Shown here: positions 40,702 to 48,931 of the stretch, piece after piece
How positions within the stretch are numbered: position 1 is the stretch's first letter
Layout: every line of letters starts with the position of its first letter
Program-made: the position numbers and the translations under genes
Notes under the pieces: generated by a model
What the model was told of the DNA's origin: nothing
The model's database searches: none
Seen by the model: only the letters and a program-made list of their open reading frames with translations
From: Pasteurellaceae bacterium RH1A
Lineage (GTDB): Bacteria > Pseudomonadota > Gammaproteobacteria > Enterobacterales > Pasteurellaceae
Direction of reading: 5' to 3'
Length of the DNA: 64,000 nt
Assembly: GCA_012221805.1 (NCBI GenBank)
Contig: CP015195.1
Location: 1,907,771-1,971,770 of the forward strand

Positions 40702-41088
40702 ATGAACTTAATCCTCATCAGCCACGGCGATTTCGCCACAGGCTTATTAGGCACGGCCGAGATGATTTTAGGAAAGATCCCTCATGCCCACACCGTTTGC
40801 CTCTACCCCCACGAAGGGTCGGACGATTTCAAGGCCAAATTTGAACAAGCACTTGCCAAGTGTCAGGGCGAGACGGTGGTGTTGTGCGATATTTTGGGCG
40901 GTACGCCTTGTAACGTGGCCATGCGGTTTTTGACCAACCCAGAACTTTCCCTCTACAGCGGAATGAACCTGCCCATGGTGATTAGCTTTGTCAGCGAAGG
41001 CAAGGACGATTTGATCGAAAACGCCCAGCAACAAATTTATGATGTACGCGCCCAACTGCAAGCCGTACAAGCCGGTGATGACGAATAG
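40702..41088 (+). CDS. agaF: PTS EIIA, mannose family
   Basis: The 128-residue cytosolic protein has the phosphorylated histidine in LISHGDFATGL (His8, Asp10) and DILGGTPCNVA near residue 66, both typical. It takes phosphate from HPr and hands it to EIIB. The gene is separate from EIIB and lies after bgaC. AAGGAGC precedes the ATG. Confidence 0.93.
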   Translation: MNLILISHGDFATGLLGTAEMILGKIPHAHTVCLYPHEGSDDFKAKFEQALAKCQGETVVLCDILGGTPCNVAMRFLTNPELSLYSGMNLPMVISFVSEGKDDLIENAQQQIYDVRAQLQAVQAGDDE

Positions 41089-41107
41089 AATAAAAAAGGA
41101 GAACCCA

Positions 41108-42049
41108 ATGAGCAAACGTGATTTCTTAAAAAAACTCTGCACTGAAAGAGGCATTATTTCCGCCCTGGCCATTGACCAACGTGGCGCCTTACGCCGTATG
41201 ATGGGCGATGAGATTAGCCCTGAACAAGTCAGCGAATTTAAAACCCTCATTTCCCAAACCTTGACCCCTTATGCTTCCTCTATTTTGCTTGACCCAGAAT
41301 TTGGCTGGGCAGCAGCAGGCAAGCGGGATGGTGAATGCGGCCTTTTAATGGCATACGAAAAAACCGGCTACGATAAAACCGCTATCGGGCGTTTCCCTGA
41401 CTTGATTGATGATGTCTCCGTCCTTCGCCTCAAGGAAAAAGGGGCGGAAGCGGTCAAATTGCTCATCTATTTTGACGTGGACGAAGACCCCGCCATCAAC
41501 GACCGCAAGGCAGCTTTTGTGGAGCGTGTGGGTTCAGAATGTCGTGCCGAGGGCTTGCCCCACTTCCTTGAAATTTTGACCTACGATGCCACAACCGAAG
41601 ACAAGCGTGCCAACGCCCAAACCAAACCGCACAAGGTAATCGGGGCAATGAAATTCTTTGCCGATCCACGTTTTAATGTGGATGTGCTCAAGGTTGAAGT
41701 GCCGGTGGTGATGAGCTATGTAGAAGGTTTTGGCGAAGACGTGCTTTACACCCAAGACCAGGCACAAGCCTTCTTCAAGGCGCAAAGTGAGGCAACGGAT
41801 CTACCATTCATCTTCTTAAGTGCTGGCGTATCGGCTTCACTCTTCCAAGAAACCCTCCGCTTTGCTCACAAAGCTGGCAGCCAGTTTAACGGCGTACTCT
41901 GCGGCCGTGCCACCTGGGCAGGCGCGGCGGAAGCCTATAAAACCCAGGGGGTAGAGGCGGCGAAATTGTGGCTTGAAACCCAGGGTAAGCAGAATATTGA
42001 GGAGTTGGTAGCGGTGCTGGAGGCGTGTGCAACACCGCTCAGAACGTAA
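41108..42049 (+). CDS. lacD: Tagatose 1,6-bisphosphate aldolase, LacD type
   Basis: ATG at 41108, after AAAAGGAG, gives 313 residues; the frame is open from 41039 over the EIIA tail. Segments ISALAIDQRGALRRMMG, LLDPEFGW, EAVKLLIYFDVDED and KVEVPV (with the Schiff-base lysine region) fit class I LacD. It splits tagatose-1,6-bisphosphate into DHAP and glyceraldehyde-3-phosphate. No tagatose-6-phosphate kinase gene is in the window, so phosphofructokinase or a remote kinase must supply the substrate. Confidence 0.93.
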   Translation: MSKRDFLKKLCTERGIISALAIDQRGALRRMMGDEISPEQVSEFKTLISQTLTPYASSILLDPEFGWAAAGKRDGECGLLMAYEKTGYDKTAIGRFPDLIDDVSVLRLKEKGAEAVKLLIYFDVDEDPAINDRKAAFVERVGSECRAEGLPHFLEILTYDATTEDKRANAQTKPHKVIGAMKFFADPRFNVDVLKVEVPVVMSYVEGFGEDVLYTQDQAQAFFKAQSEATDLPFIFLSAGVSASLFQETLRFAHKAGSQFNGVLCGRATWAGAAEAYKTQGVEAAKLWLETQGKQNIEELVAVLEACATPLRT

Positions 42050-42068
42050 GTAGAGCTCTTCCCCTACA

Positions 42069-45000
42069 TCAGACTCCATACTGAAACATCTTCCCAAACC
42101 AATCTAGGGTATTTTGATAAATCTTTTGCTTATCAAATTCCGCTGTCTGTTGGTAGAGCCTTGCAAAATACAGGTCATTTTCTGTCAGATAATCTATGCC
42201 CTGCTGGGCCAGTTGGTCTGGCTCTGGCAAGGCTTGTCCTCTTTTGGGTTTGAAGAAGCTTGCCATATTTTCATAGACAGCCCAGTCTAATTCTTGGAAA
42301 CTGCCCACATAGGCCTTGATATAGATACCTAACTGTGCCAAGGCCTCTTCTTGAGAGATGGGCTTAAACTCCAGGCTTTTCACCTCGCCACCCTCCTTGT
42401 AAAAGAACTTAAGCTGGTAGGCCTCTGACTGGGTGGCTAAAACCAGATGCAAGATCCAATGCTTGATTAGATCCTTATCCCGCAATTTCCCCACCCGCCA
42501 ATAGATGAAATCATGGCCATAGCACTGGGCAAGATTGCCGACTAGATTTACCGAACCCAAATCCAGATTAACACTTAAATGGGTCTGATCTTGAGCTAAA
42601 TAAGGCTCAATTTGTGCCCGCATAGGGGCAATTTCCTGGGCCAGATTTGCCTGGGCCAGTTGGGCAAAGTTTTGAGCTGGTAGCTGCCCCTTGAGTTTGG
42701 CCTGGTGGAAATAGTGGGCTAAATCTTCCTCCTTCAGCCCGACCAAATCATCAAAGAAAGTGTAACGCTCCAGGCCTGATAGGCTAAAGATTTCGGCCTC
42801 TTCAATGCTGTCTTCACGGCTCTCCAAATAAACGCCCAGTTGCCGATTGAAATAGTATTTGACCGGGTTTTGTACAAAGGCAATCAAGTCCTCAAGCTCA
42901 ATCTCTTTAGGGCTGAAGGGGTTGGCAAGCGGGCTGAGAAAGGCCTGATTTTGCAAAGGTCTTTGGGTGACATCTAGCCACTCTTGATTAAAGGAACGCT
43001 TGCCCTGGGTAAAGTTATCAGGGCTAAAAACCGTCATGGCTTCCTTGCTTAGGATGTGATTTTTCCAATCTAGGTCATTTTCAGCCAGATAATTCATCAG
43101 CTGGGAGACCAAGACGGAAGGATAAAGCGGGGCGAATTTTTCGTCCTTGGTTAGGCTGCGGCCCACATAGCTCATATAGAAAACATCCTGGGCAGACAAC
43201 AGGGCCTCAAGGAAGAGGTAGCGGTCGTCATCTCGCTTGGCTCGGTCACCCTTTTGTGGGGCGTATTGCATTAGGTCAAAGCTGTTGAGGGTTTGGTTGC
43301 GAGGAAAATCCGCCTCGTTCATGCCCAAGAGGCAGACCACCTTGAAGGGAATGGCCCGCATAGGTAGGAGGGTACAGAAATTGACTTGGCCTGCCAAAAA
43401 CTGGAGGTTGCTGGCCTGTTGGTTGAGGGCGCGTTCCAATTTTGCAGAAATCAGCTCAATTTGCACCGCTTGTTGGAAATGGGCCTCTGCCATCTGTTGG
43501 CCTAACTGGTCTAGGGCCTGCTGGATTTGCAGGAGGCTGTCCAGGCTCTTGTCATTTTCAGCATAGAGATTGGCCAGCAAGCCCCTGATTTGAGCCTGCC
43601 AGTCTTCAAAGCAGTGGGGCTGGCTTAGAAAGGTCAGCCAGTCGCCCAAGATGCCAATAAAGGCAGCTAAACTGCCGGCTAGTTCTGCACTGAGCCCGTA
43701 ACTTTGGTTAAAGGCTAGGGTATCCTGCCAAGGGCCAGCCTGCTCCTTGAGGCTGGCCCCCAACAAGAGGCGGTTGAGGCCGTTTTCCCAGGCATTAAAA
43801 TTCTGCCAGTAGCCCTCATTGGTGGATAAGCCAGCCCGAATGCCTGCTTGTTTAACCCAGTGACGTAGGGTGTGGAGATCAGCCTGGCCAAAGCCAAACT
43901 TCTCCCGAATGGCTTCTAGATCCAAGAGCTCCAGGCAGGCTTCAGCGGTCAAATGCTCGGCCTTGAGCTTGAGCAGCTGGAGGAAGCTGGCCAGCAAAGG
44001 ATCGGTCAAGCTAGCCCGCTGATCACTAAGGCTAAAGGGAATGTAACGAGGGTCGTTTTTGGCATAGCGTTCAAACACCGCCCGAATATAAGGGGCATAG
44101 CGATCAATATCTGGCGACATAACGATGATGTCTTTAGGGGCAAGGGAACTATCTTCTTCAAAGAGGTTGAGCAACTGATTATGCAAAACCTCCACCTCCC
44201 GCAGGGGGCTATGACAGGCGTGGAGCTGAATAGATCTATCGGCTTCATCAAAGTGGAAATCATGGGCAAATTTTTCTTCTAGCTCAAAAATATTACGCTT
44301 GACTTCTGCCAAGAGATGGGGAGCAGAATCGGCCACCGAGGCCACATTTTCATTAAATTCCCGCTCAACCAGGGTGGTTAAAAAATCCCGCCCCTGCTTG
44401 CCCCACATGGCCAAGAGGCTATTGCCCTCCTGCTCCAAGGCTGGCTGGTTATTTTTCAGGGCCATCTTGTGCCAAACCTTACGCTCAATCAGGTTGCCCC
44501 AGTAATACTGGCTAGGGCTAATAAAAAAGAGGTGGATATCACAGTGTTCACTCAGTTTGACCAGGGCATTGAGCTGCAAATTAGGCAGGGAGGAAATGCC
44601 AAAAATAAAAATCCGCTTGGGCAGGGCCTGTTTTTCTGCGGGGCTGAGGTTATCTAATTTGTGGAAAAAACGCTGCTCAAAATAGGCCCGGTGGGAGGTG
44701 GTAAACACCTCCTCTGTCGTGGTTTGGCCAATATGGGCCACCAAGCTCCGCCACAATTCCGCCTGCCAGGCCATATCTTTTAGGATGTGCTGGAACTTGC
44801 TGTCGCTCATATTTTTGCCTAGGTTCTGAATTTCTTTGATCACCTGGCCTGTCTGATTTTTCTCCCAGTCAATCAGCCAATGGGGGCGGTAAACCAGATA
44901 TTGGTCAAAGAGATCGGCGATTTTTTCTGCCAGTTGGAAGCACTTTTCCTGATCAACCTGCTCCCCCAAGTAGGCCTTGAGGCCAGCAAAGGCCGGTTCT

Positions 45001-45311
45001 CCTAATTTTTCAGGAATAAGGGTCATCAAACGCCAAACCATGATCTCACGGTCGAAGCTGTTTTCCTTGGGCAGGTGGGGAAAGAGCTGGCGGTAGAGCT
45101 GCCATAAGAAGGCTGTCGGGAAGGGAAAATTAAAATTCCCCGCCACCCCCAAGCCTTGGGCAAGCTGCATTTGTAGCCACTGGGCCATGCCTGTACTCTG
45201 CACCAAGATGGTTTCAGGCTCAAAAGGATTGCTGTTGGGCTGAACCCTTAAAAGATGGAGCAAAAGCTCTTTTTGCAGGCTGAGTTGGTTGGAGTAATAG
45301 ACGGTAAACAT
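42069..45311 (-). CDS. recC: Exodeoxyribonuclease V gamma subunit RecC
   Basis: The 1080-residue product has the N-terminal inactive helicase-like region (ILVQSTGMAQWLQMQLAQGL near residue 36), IFGISSLPNLQLNAL, VICLLGMNEADFPR-like KVVCLLGMNEADFPRN near 660, and the C-terminal nuclease-like fold. RecC recognises Chi in the RecBCD complex. It lies 42 bases after comQ, the same arrangement as in H. influenzae, and converges on the sugar operon without an obvious terminator. Confidence 0.95.
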   Translation of the reverse strand: MFTVYYSNQLSLQKELLLHLLRVQPNSNPFEPETILVQSTGMAQWLQMQLAQGLGVAGNFNFPFPTAFLWQLYRQLFPHLPKENSFDREIMVWRLMTLIPEKLGEPAFAGLKAYLGEQVDQEKCFQLAEKIADLFDQYLVYRPHWLIDWEKNQTGQVIKEIQNLGKNMSDSKFQHILKDMAWQAELWRSLVAHIGQTTTEEVFTTSHRAYFEQRFFHKLDNLSPAEKQALPKRIFIFGISSLPNLQLNALVKLSEHCDIHLFFISPSQYYWGNLIERKVWHKMALKNNQPALEQEGNSLLAMWGKQGRDFLTTLVEREFNENVASVADSAPHLLAEVKRNIFELEEKFAHDFHFDEADRSIQLHACHSPLREVEVLHNQLLNLFEEDSSLAPKDIIVMSPDIDRYAPYIRAVFERYAKNDPRYIPFSLSDQRASLTDPLLASFLQLLKLKAEHLTAEACLELLDLEAIREKFGFGQADLHTLRHWVKQAGIRAGLSTNEGYWQNFNAWENGLNRLLLGASLKEQAGPWQDTLAFNQSYGLSAELAGSLAAFIGILGDWLTFLSQPHCFEDWQAQIRGLLANLYAENDKSLDSLLQIQQALDQLGQQMAEAHFQQAVQIELISAKLERALNQQASNLQFLAGQVNFCTLLPMRAIPFKVVCLLGMNEADFPRNQTLNSFDLMQYAPQKGDRAKRDDDRYLFLEALLSAQDVFYMSYVGRSLTKDEKFAPLYPSVLVSQLMNYLAENDLDWKNHILSKEAMTVFSPDNFTQGKRSFNQEWLDVTQRPLQNQAFLSPLANPFSPKEIELEDLIAFVQNPVKYYFNRQLGVYLESREDSIEEAEIFSLSGLERYTFFDDLVGLKEEDLAHYFHQAKLKGQLPAQNFAQLAQANLAQEIAPMRAQIEPYLAQDQTHLSVNLDLGSVNLVGNLAQCYGHDFIYWRVGKLRDKDLIKHWILHLVLATQSEAYQLKFFYKEGGEVKSLEFKPISQEEALAQLGIYIKAYVGSFQELDWAVYENMASFFKPKRGQALPEPDQLAQQGIDYLTENDLYFARLYQQTAEFDKQKIYQNTLDWFGKMFQYGV

Positions 45312-45353
45312 GGCGACTTCCTAAGCATAACAATGGCAGGATTGTACACCATT

Positions 45354-45647
45354 TCACAAGGTAAATTCACCCAAAGGGTAGCTTATTTTGATGGCCTGCC
45401 CGCTGCAATTTACCTCAAACACCAGGCCATTCTGCTCTACTCGCCTATCACAAGGCTGGCCAGCCAAACGCAGATGAAGCTGGTTTTCAGCAATCTGCAT
45501 GGCCTGTAGCGTCTGATAGCCCTTGGCCTGTTGGGCTAACTGGCTTTGTTGCCAGGTTTGAAAGCTCACAAAAAGCAGGGAAAAGAGGCTCAGGGCCAGT
45601 AAAATGGCGGTAAAACTTTCCGCCCGTCTGAATTTAAGGTTCTGCAT
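45354..45647 (-). CDS. comQ: ComQ-type competence protein
   Basis: The frame also offers TTG at 45653, but ATG at 45647 after AAAGGATAG is preferred, giving 97 residues. There is one N-terminal hydrophobic helix (SFTAILLALSLFSLLFVSF), then a small domain with two cysteines (QPCDRRVEQNGLVFEVNC) that may form a disulfide outside the membrane. Position between comP and recC identifies it as the H. influenzae HI0941-type gene. It overlaps comP by 14 bases. Confidence 0.8.
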   Translation of the reverse strand: MQNLKFRRAESFTAILLALSLFSLLFVSFQTWQQSQLAQQAKGYQTLQAMQIAENQLHLRLAGQPCDRRVEQNGLVFEVNCSGQAIKISYPLGEFTL

Positions 45648-46323
45648 AGCCAACTATCCTTTGGGAATTAGGCACATAATACCAGTGTTGATAAAGCTGG
45701 CTTAAAGTTGAAATCACATTCCTGTTTCGGGTCACACTTCTGTCTGTTGTGCTATCTAGAGCCTGGGCAGAAATCACCAAACCATAGATCTTATCTCGGG
45801 TCACATTTAAATTAAAGGGATGTTCTGTGATTATTAAGCCATAAAAGGAATGGGGCAAAATGCCATTTTCAATCTCACGGGTAAATTTAATTATATAAGG
45901 TTTGTCATCCGTATTTTTGGGTAATTTGTCTAGGCTATCAAGCTGCAAAATATAGGCGCTAAATTCATCTATATTAAGATTATCTTCTATTTCATCCAGA
46001 AGCAGGTGTTTTTTAGTCGGTAATTTGGTTTTATCCTTAAATAAATTCACTTCCACACATTGAAAGAGATATTGAAGATGCTTTTTTCTTATTTCAATTT
46101 TCTCGGTTTGTTTTTGGTTGCAGATTACATCCTTATTAGGCCTTGATTTTTCCTGGGCTTCTTTTTCTTGGTGTATTTCATTCAGGCTTTTTAAGTAATC
46201 CCCATAATAGGCCTGAGTCATGGCTTCTTGGTGGAGCAATTTATCTTGAGAAAGAAACAAGATGGTGGCCAGGCCAGACAGCAAGACTAAGGCAGTGAGA
46301 AGCACATTGGCTGAATATTTCAT
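45634..46323 (-). CDS. comP: ComP-type competence protein
   Basis: The 229-residue product has an N-terminal membrane helix (VLLTALVLLSGLATILFLS) and a hydrophilic body rich in charged residues, without the prepilin cleavage motif. It corresponds by position to HI0940 (DUF2572-type) of H. influenzae. It overlaps comO by four bases. Likely function is in the pseudopilus used for DNA uptake; the biochemical role is unknown. Confidence 0.82.
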   Translation of the reverse strand: MKYSANVLLTALVLLSGLATILFLSQDKLLHQEAMTQAYYGDYLKSLNEIHQEKEAQEKSRPNKDVICNQKQTEKIEIRKKHLQYLFQCVEVNLFKDKTKLPTKKHLLLDEIEDNLNIDEFSAYILQLDSLDKLPKNTDDKPYIIKFTREIENGILPHSFYGLIITEHPFNLNVTRDKIYGLVISAQALDSTTDRSVTRNRNVISTLSQLYQHWYYVPNSQRIVGYAEP

Positions 46324-47033
46324 TCTCTCCCCCAGTTTAAAATATGGATCTTAGTCTCTAGCCCATAGGCGATTTCCCTATCCTTAGGCGAATGGGCTTG
46401 GTATTTAATCTTCATAAACCCCTTTCTTTCGTCCAAGTCAAACTTTAATTCATCCACGATTAAATCGGCCTTAAAGGTCAGTTGATCCCATTTGTTATCA
46501 CAACTTTGCAATTTTCTGGCACATTCTGCCCCCTTGCATTTGGCCTCTCTGCTCTTTTCGCTATAAATATAAATTTCCTGATTTTCTAATTTAAAACCAA
46601 ATATTTCTCGGGTTAAATTCGTAGCCGCATTAATACTTTCTGTGGAATCTAAACAAGATCGCCTGCTAGTATCTGCCATTTCTCCAATACAGCCATCGCT
46701 ATTTAAGTCATAAACAAACATTAAACAGCTTTGATTAGGGGCCAAATAGTAGGTCTTATTTTTTAATTTAAAGAAGTCAAGATTGTATTTGCCGTATTTT
46801 CGATAGGCCATAAAATTTATATTTTCAATATGCTGACGAAAATAATTAATCATTTGATGGGAGCGGGCTTGCAGGCGCAATAATTCGGCCTGCTTTTCTT
46901 GGGCGGCATAATGCTGGGCATAAAAGCTGCCAGCAACAAAAAGCAAGACTAGAGACAGGCTGAGTGAAATCAGTACCTCAACCAGGCTAAATGAGGCTTT
47001 TGCAGAGCGTGCGAGCATTGCGGGCTGGGACAT
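46320..47033 (-). CDS. comO: Pseudopilin-like competence protein ComO
   Basis: The 237-residue product starts with MSQPAMLARSAKA followed by FSLVEVLISLSLSLVLLF, a type IV prepilin N-terminus with Glu5 and Ala at -1. The globular domain has several cysteines (CLMFVYDLNSDGCIG, CKGAECARKLQSC). PilD should process it. It overlaps comN by 47 bases, so translation is coupled. Confidence 0.87.
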   Translation of the reverse strand: MSQPAMLARSAKASFSLVEVLISLSLSLVLLFVAGSFYAQHYAAQEKQAELLRLQARSHQMINYFRQHIENINFMAYRKYGKYNLDFFKLKNKTYYLAPNQSCLMFVYDLNSDGCIGEMADTSRRSCLDSTESINAATNLTREIFGFKLENQEIYIYSEKSREAKCKGAECARKLQSCDNKWDQLTFKADLIVDELKFDLDERKGFMKIKYQAHSPKDREIAYGLETKIHILNWGRE

Positions 47034-47508
47034 TGATCACTCCATAGGCATCGAAATCCATCAGTCGCTGGGCCGATGGGCTGTAAAAGGCCAGGCAGCC
47101 GGCCTCTAGGTTTCCTGAACTGCCATTGACCGTCATAAAGCGGCTGGGGAAGAGTTTATTGGTACGCAGTTCCACGCTGGGAAACTGGTTGTGATAGACC
47201 AAGTAACGCCCCTTTAGGCCGCAAAGTTGGGGATTAAAGCAGTTACAAGCGGTAGATTTTTCCTCGGTTTTTGCAAGGGCAATAATGCACCAATTCTCTT
47301 GATGGTGGTTGATATAGGTTTCGTAGGACTGCTTGGTAAAGCGGGCCTGGGTTTGCACCTGGTAGAAAAAAGATCGCACCAGCTCCGCCTCTCGTTCTAC
47401 CTTAACCTGATCAGACAGGGAAAAGACGACAGGCGAGAGGAAAAAGAGGGCCAGGCTTAAAATCGCCAGGGTAACGGCCGTTTCAATCAGGGTGAGGGCT
47501 TTGAACAT
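46987..47508 (-). CDS. comN: Pseudopilin-like competence protein ComN
   Basis: The 173-residue product starts MFKALTLIETAVTLAILSLA, a very short leader (cleavage before LTLIE, Ala at -1) and a hydrophobic helix. The body has cysteines in ENWCIIALAKTEEKSTACNC. A strong AAGGAGAT ribosome site precedes it. It is the first gene of comNOPQ, and a candidate CRP-S site lies ~70 bp upstream. Confidence 0.88.
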   Translation of the reverse strand: MFKALTLIETAVTLAILSLALFFLSPVVFSLSDQVKVEREAELVRSFFYQVQTQARFTKQSYETYINHHQENWCIIALAKTEEKSTACNCFNPQLCGLKGRYLVYHNQFPSVELRTNKLFPSRFMTVNGSSGNLEAGCLAFYSPSAQRLMDFDAYGVINVPARNARTLCKSLI

Positions 47509-47572
47509 AGTATCTCCTTGGGGAAGATACTAATTTTTTTGTAGGTGAGGGAAAAGGGGCGAAAATGATTTT

Positions 47573-47588
47573 TACGATCTGGATCGAA
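47573..47588. promoter_or_regulatory. Candidate CRP-S site upstream of comNOPQ
   Basis: TACGA-TCTGGA-TCGAA resembles the CRP-S consensus TGCGA-N6-TCGCA in its core and is almost identical to the site before pilA. It is 65-80 bp upstream of comN. The comNOPQ operon belongs to the Sxy/CRP-S regulon in H. influenzae. Confidence 0.62.
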
Positions 47589-47635
47589 AAATGAAAATTT
47601 TTTGCTTGCAAATTTTGACAGGATTTGTACCGCTT

Positions 47636-47703
47636 GTAGGGTGGGCATCCCTGCCCACCTTTTTCACACATATTTTTATGGTGGGCAAGGATGCCCACCC
47701 TAC
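47636..47703. repeat. Paired inverted repeat of the GTAGGGTG type
   Basis: Arms 47636-47659 and 47680-47703 are inverted copies, each also a hairpin (GGTGGGCA-TCCC-TGCCCACC on the left). The outer ends GTAGGGTG and CACCCTAC match the element at 12409-12478. It separates comN and the end of corA. Confidence 0.82.
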
Positions 47704-47707
47704 ACCA

Positions 47708-48664
47708 CTACAACCACCCCTTGCGCTTAAAATAGACATAAGGCGTAGCCGCAGCGACTACCATAAGGCAAAGGGCCATTGGGTAGCCGTATTTAAAGGC
47801 CAGTTCTGGCATATTTTCAAAGTTCATGCCGTAGGTGGAGGCCACAAGCGTGGCTGGCAGGAACATGACCGACACCAAAGAGAAGAATTTCATAATCCGG
47901 TTCTGTTCAATGTTGATAAAACCCATGGCCGCTTGCATAAGGAAATTGACCTTTTGGAAGAGGGATTCGTTATGAGGAAGCAGGGATTCAATGTCTCGCA
48001 TAATGTCCCGAGCCTGTTCTAGCTGGTTGGTTGGCAGGCGGGTTTTACGCAGGAGGAAGCCCAAGGCCCGCTGGGTATCCATGAGGCACTGGCGTACCTT
48101 GGAGCTGGCATCCTCGTATTCGGTCAAATCAGCCAAGGCATCATTTAATTCATCGCCCTGCTTGCCATTGAGCACCACTCGGCTTAATTTTTCCAGTTCA
48201 GCATAAATTTCTTCAATTACATCGGCTAGCTGCTCGATCTTGGTTTCAAGCAAATCCAGCAGAACTTCATAGGCATTGCAATCAATCAGCTTCTCACGGC
48301 GAGAACGCATCCGATAAAGGCGGAAGGCAGGTAAGTCTAGCTCACGCAGCGTAAACAAACGCCCATCACGCACGGTAAAGGCCACCGTGGCAATATCAGC
48401 GTAGTCATCATCATCTAAACAATAGAAGAAGGAGTGCAGGTGGAGGCCGTCTTCGTCCTCAAAAAAGCGGGCAGAAGCTTCCAAGTCCTCTAGCTCGTGA
48501 TCTTCGGCCAAGGTTTGGTCGAGACGTTTTTCAAGCACAGAACGTTCGGCATCGGTTGGGTCAATGAGATCAATCCAGATGGCATTGTTTAATTGGGTAA
48601 TATCGGTTTCATCAACTCTAACAAGTCGTGAGCGTTCGCTATCTACGGCAAAAACTCTAATCAT
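47708..48664 (-). CDS. corA: Magnesium and cobalt transport protein CorA
   Basis: The 318-residue product has a large N-terminal cytosolic domain with long helices and two C-terminal membrane helices. The first ends with the selectivity motif [11 protein letters not shown] near residue 280. The C-terminal basic tail KRKGWL is conserved. It is a homopentameric magnesium channel of the inner membrane. Confidence 0.96.
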   Translation of the reverse strand: MIRVFAVDSERSRLVRVDETDITQLNNAIWIDLIDPTDAERSVLEKRLDQTLAEDHELEDLEASARFFEDEDGLHLHSFFYCLDDDDYADIATVAFTVRDGRLFTLRELDLPAFRLYRMRSRREKLIDCNAYEVLLDLLETKIEQLADVIEEIYAELEKLSRVVLNGKQGDELNDALADLTEYEDASSKVRQCLMDTQRALGFLLRKTRLPTNQLEQARDIMRDIESLLPHNESLFQKVNFLMQAAMGFINIEQNRIMKFFSLVSVMFLPATLVASTYGMNFENMPELAFKYGYPMALCLMVVAAATPYVYFKRKGWL

Positions 48665-48866
48665 ATCAAGCTCCTAAGAAGGGAGGCAATGAACAAGAAG
48701 GAACAAAAAAGACACTGACAAGCTACTCTTGCCAGACAGGGATTTTGGACAAGAGGGAAATTAAAAAGCGGTCAAGTATCGACTATGATTGTCCAAAATG
48801 TAGATCCTCAAAAGAAAAAAGACGGGCGATTTTAGCCCTTAATCGTGTCTGCGTCAAGGTAAAATA

Positions 48867-48911
48867 CAAGCGGGGCGAATTTGCACGTTTTTAACAAATT
48901 GGCCCCGCTTG
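48867..48911 (-). terminator. Stem-loop after yidC with USS-like arms
   Basis: CAAGCGGGGC and GCCCCGCTTG form a ten-base-pair stem with a 25-base A/T-rich interior that includes TTTTTAAC. It lies just past the yidC stop. The remaining sequence to corA (48665-48866) shows no gene. Confidence 0.6.
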
Positions 48912-48931
48912 GCGAGTAAAGTCGTTAAGGC

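Noticed and set aside
43237-44657. Frames opposite recC
   Set aside because: Shadow frames with compositional bias of the antisense strand only.
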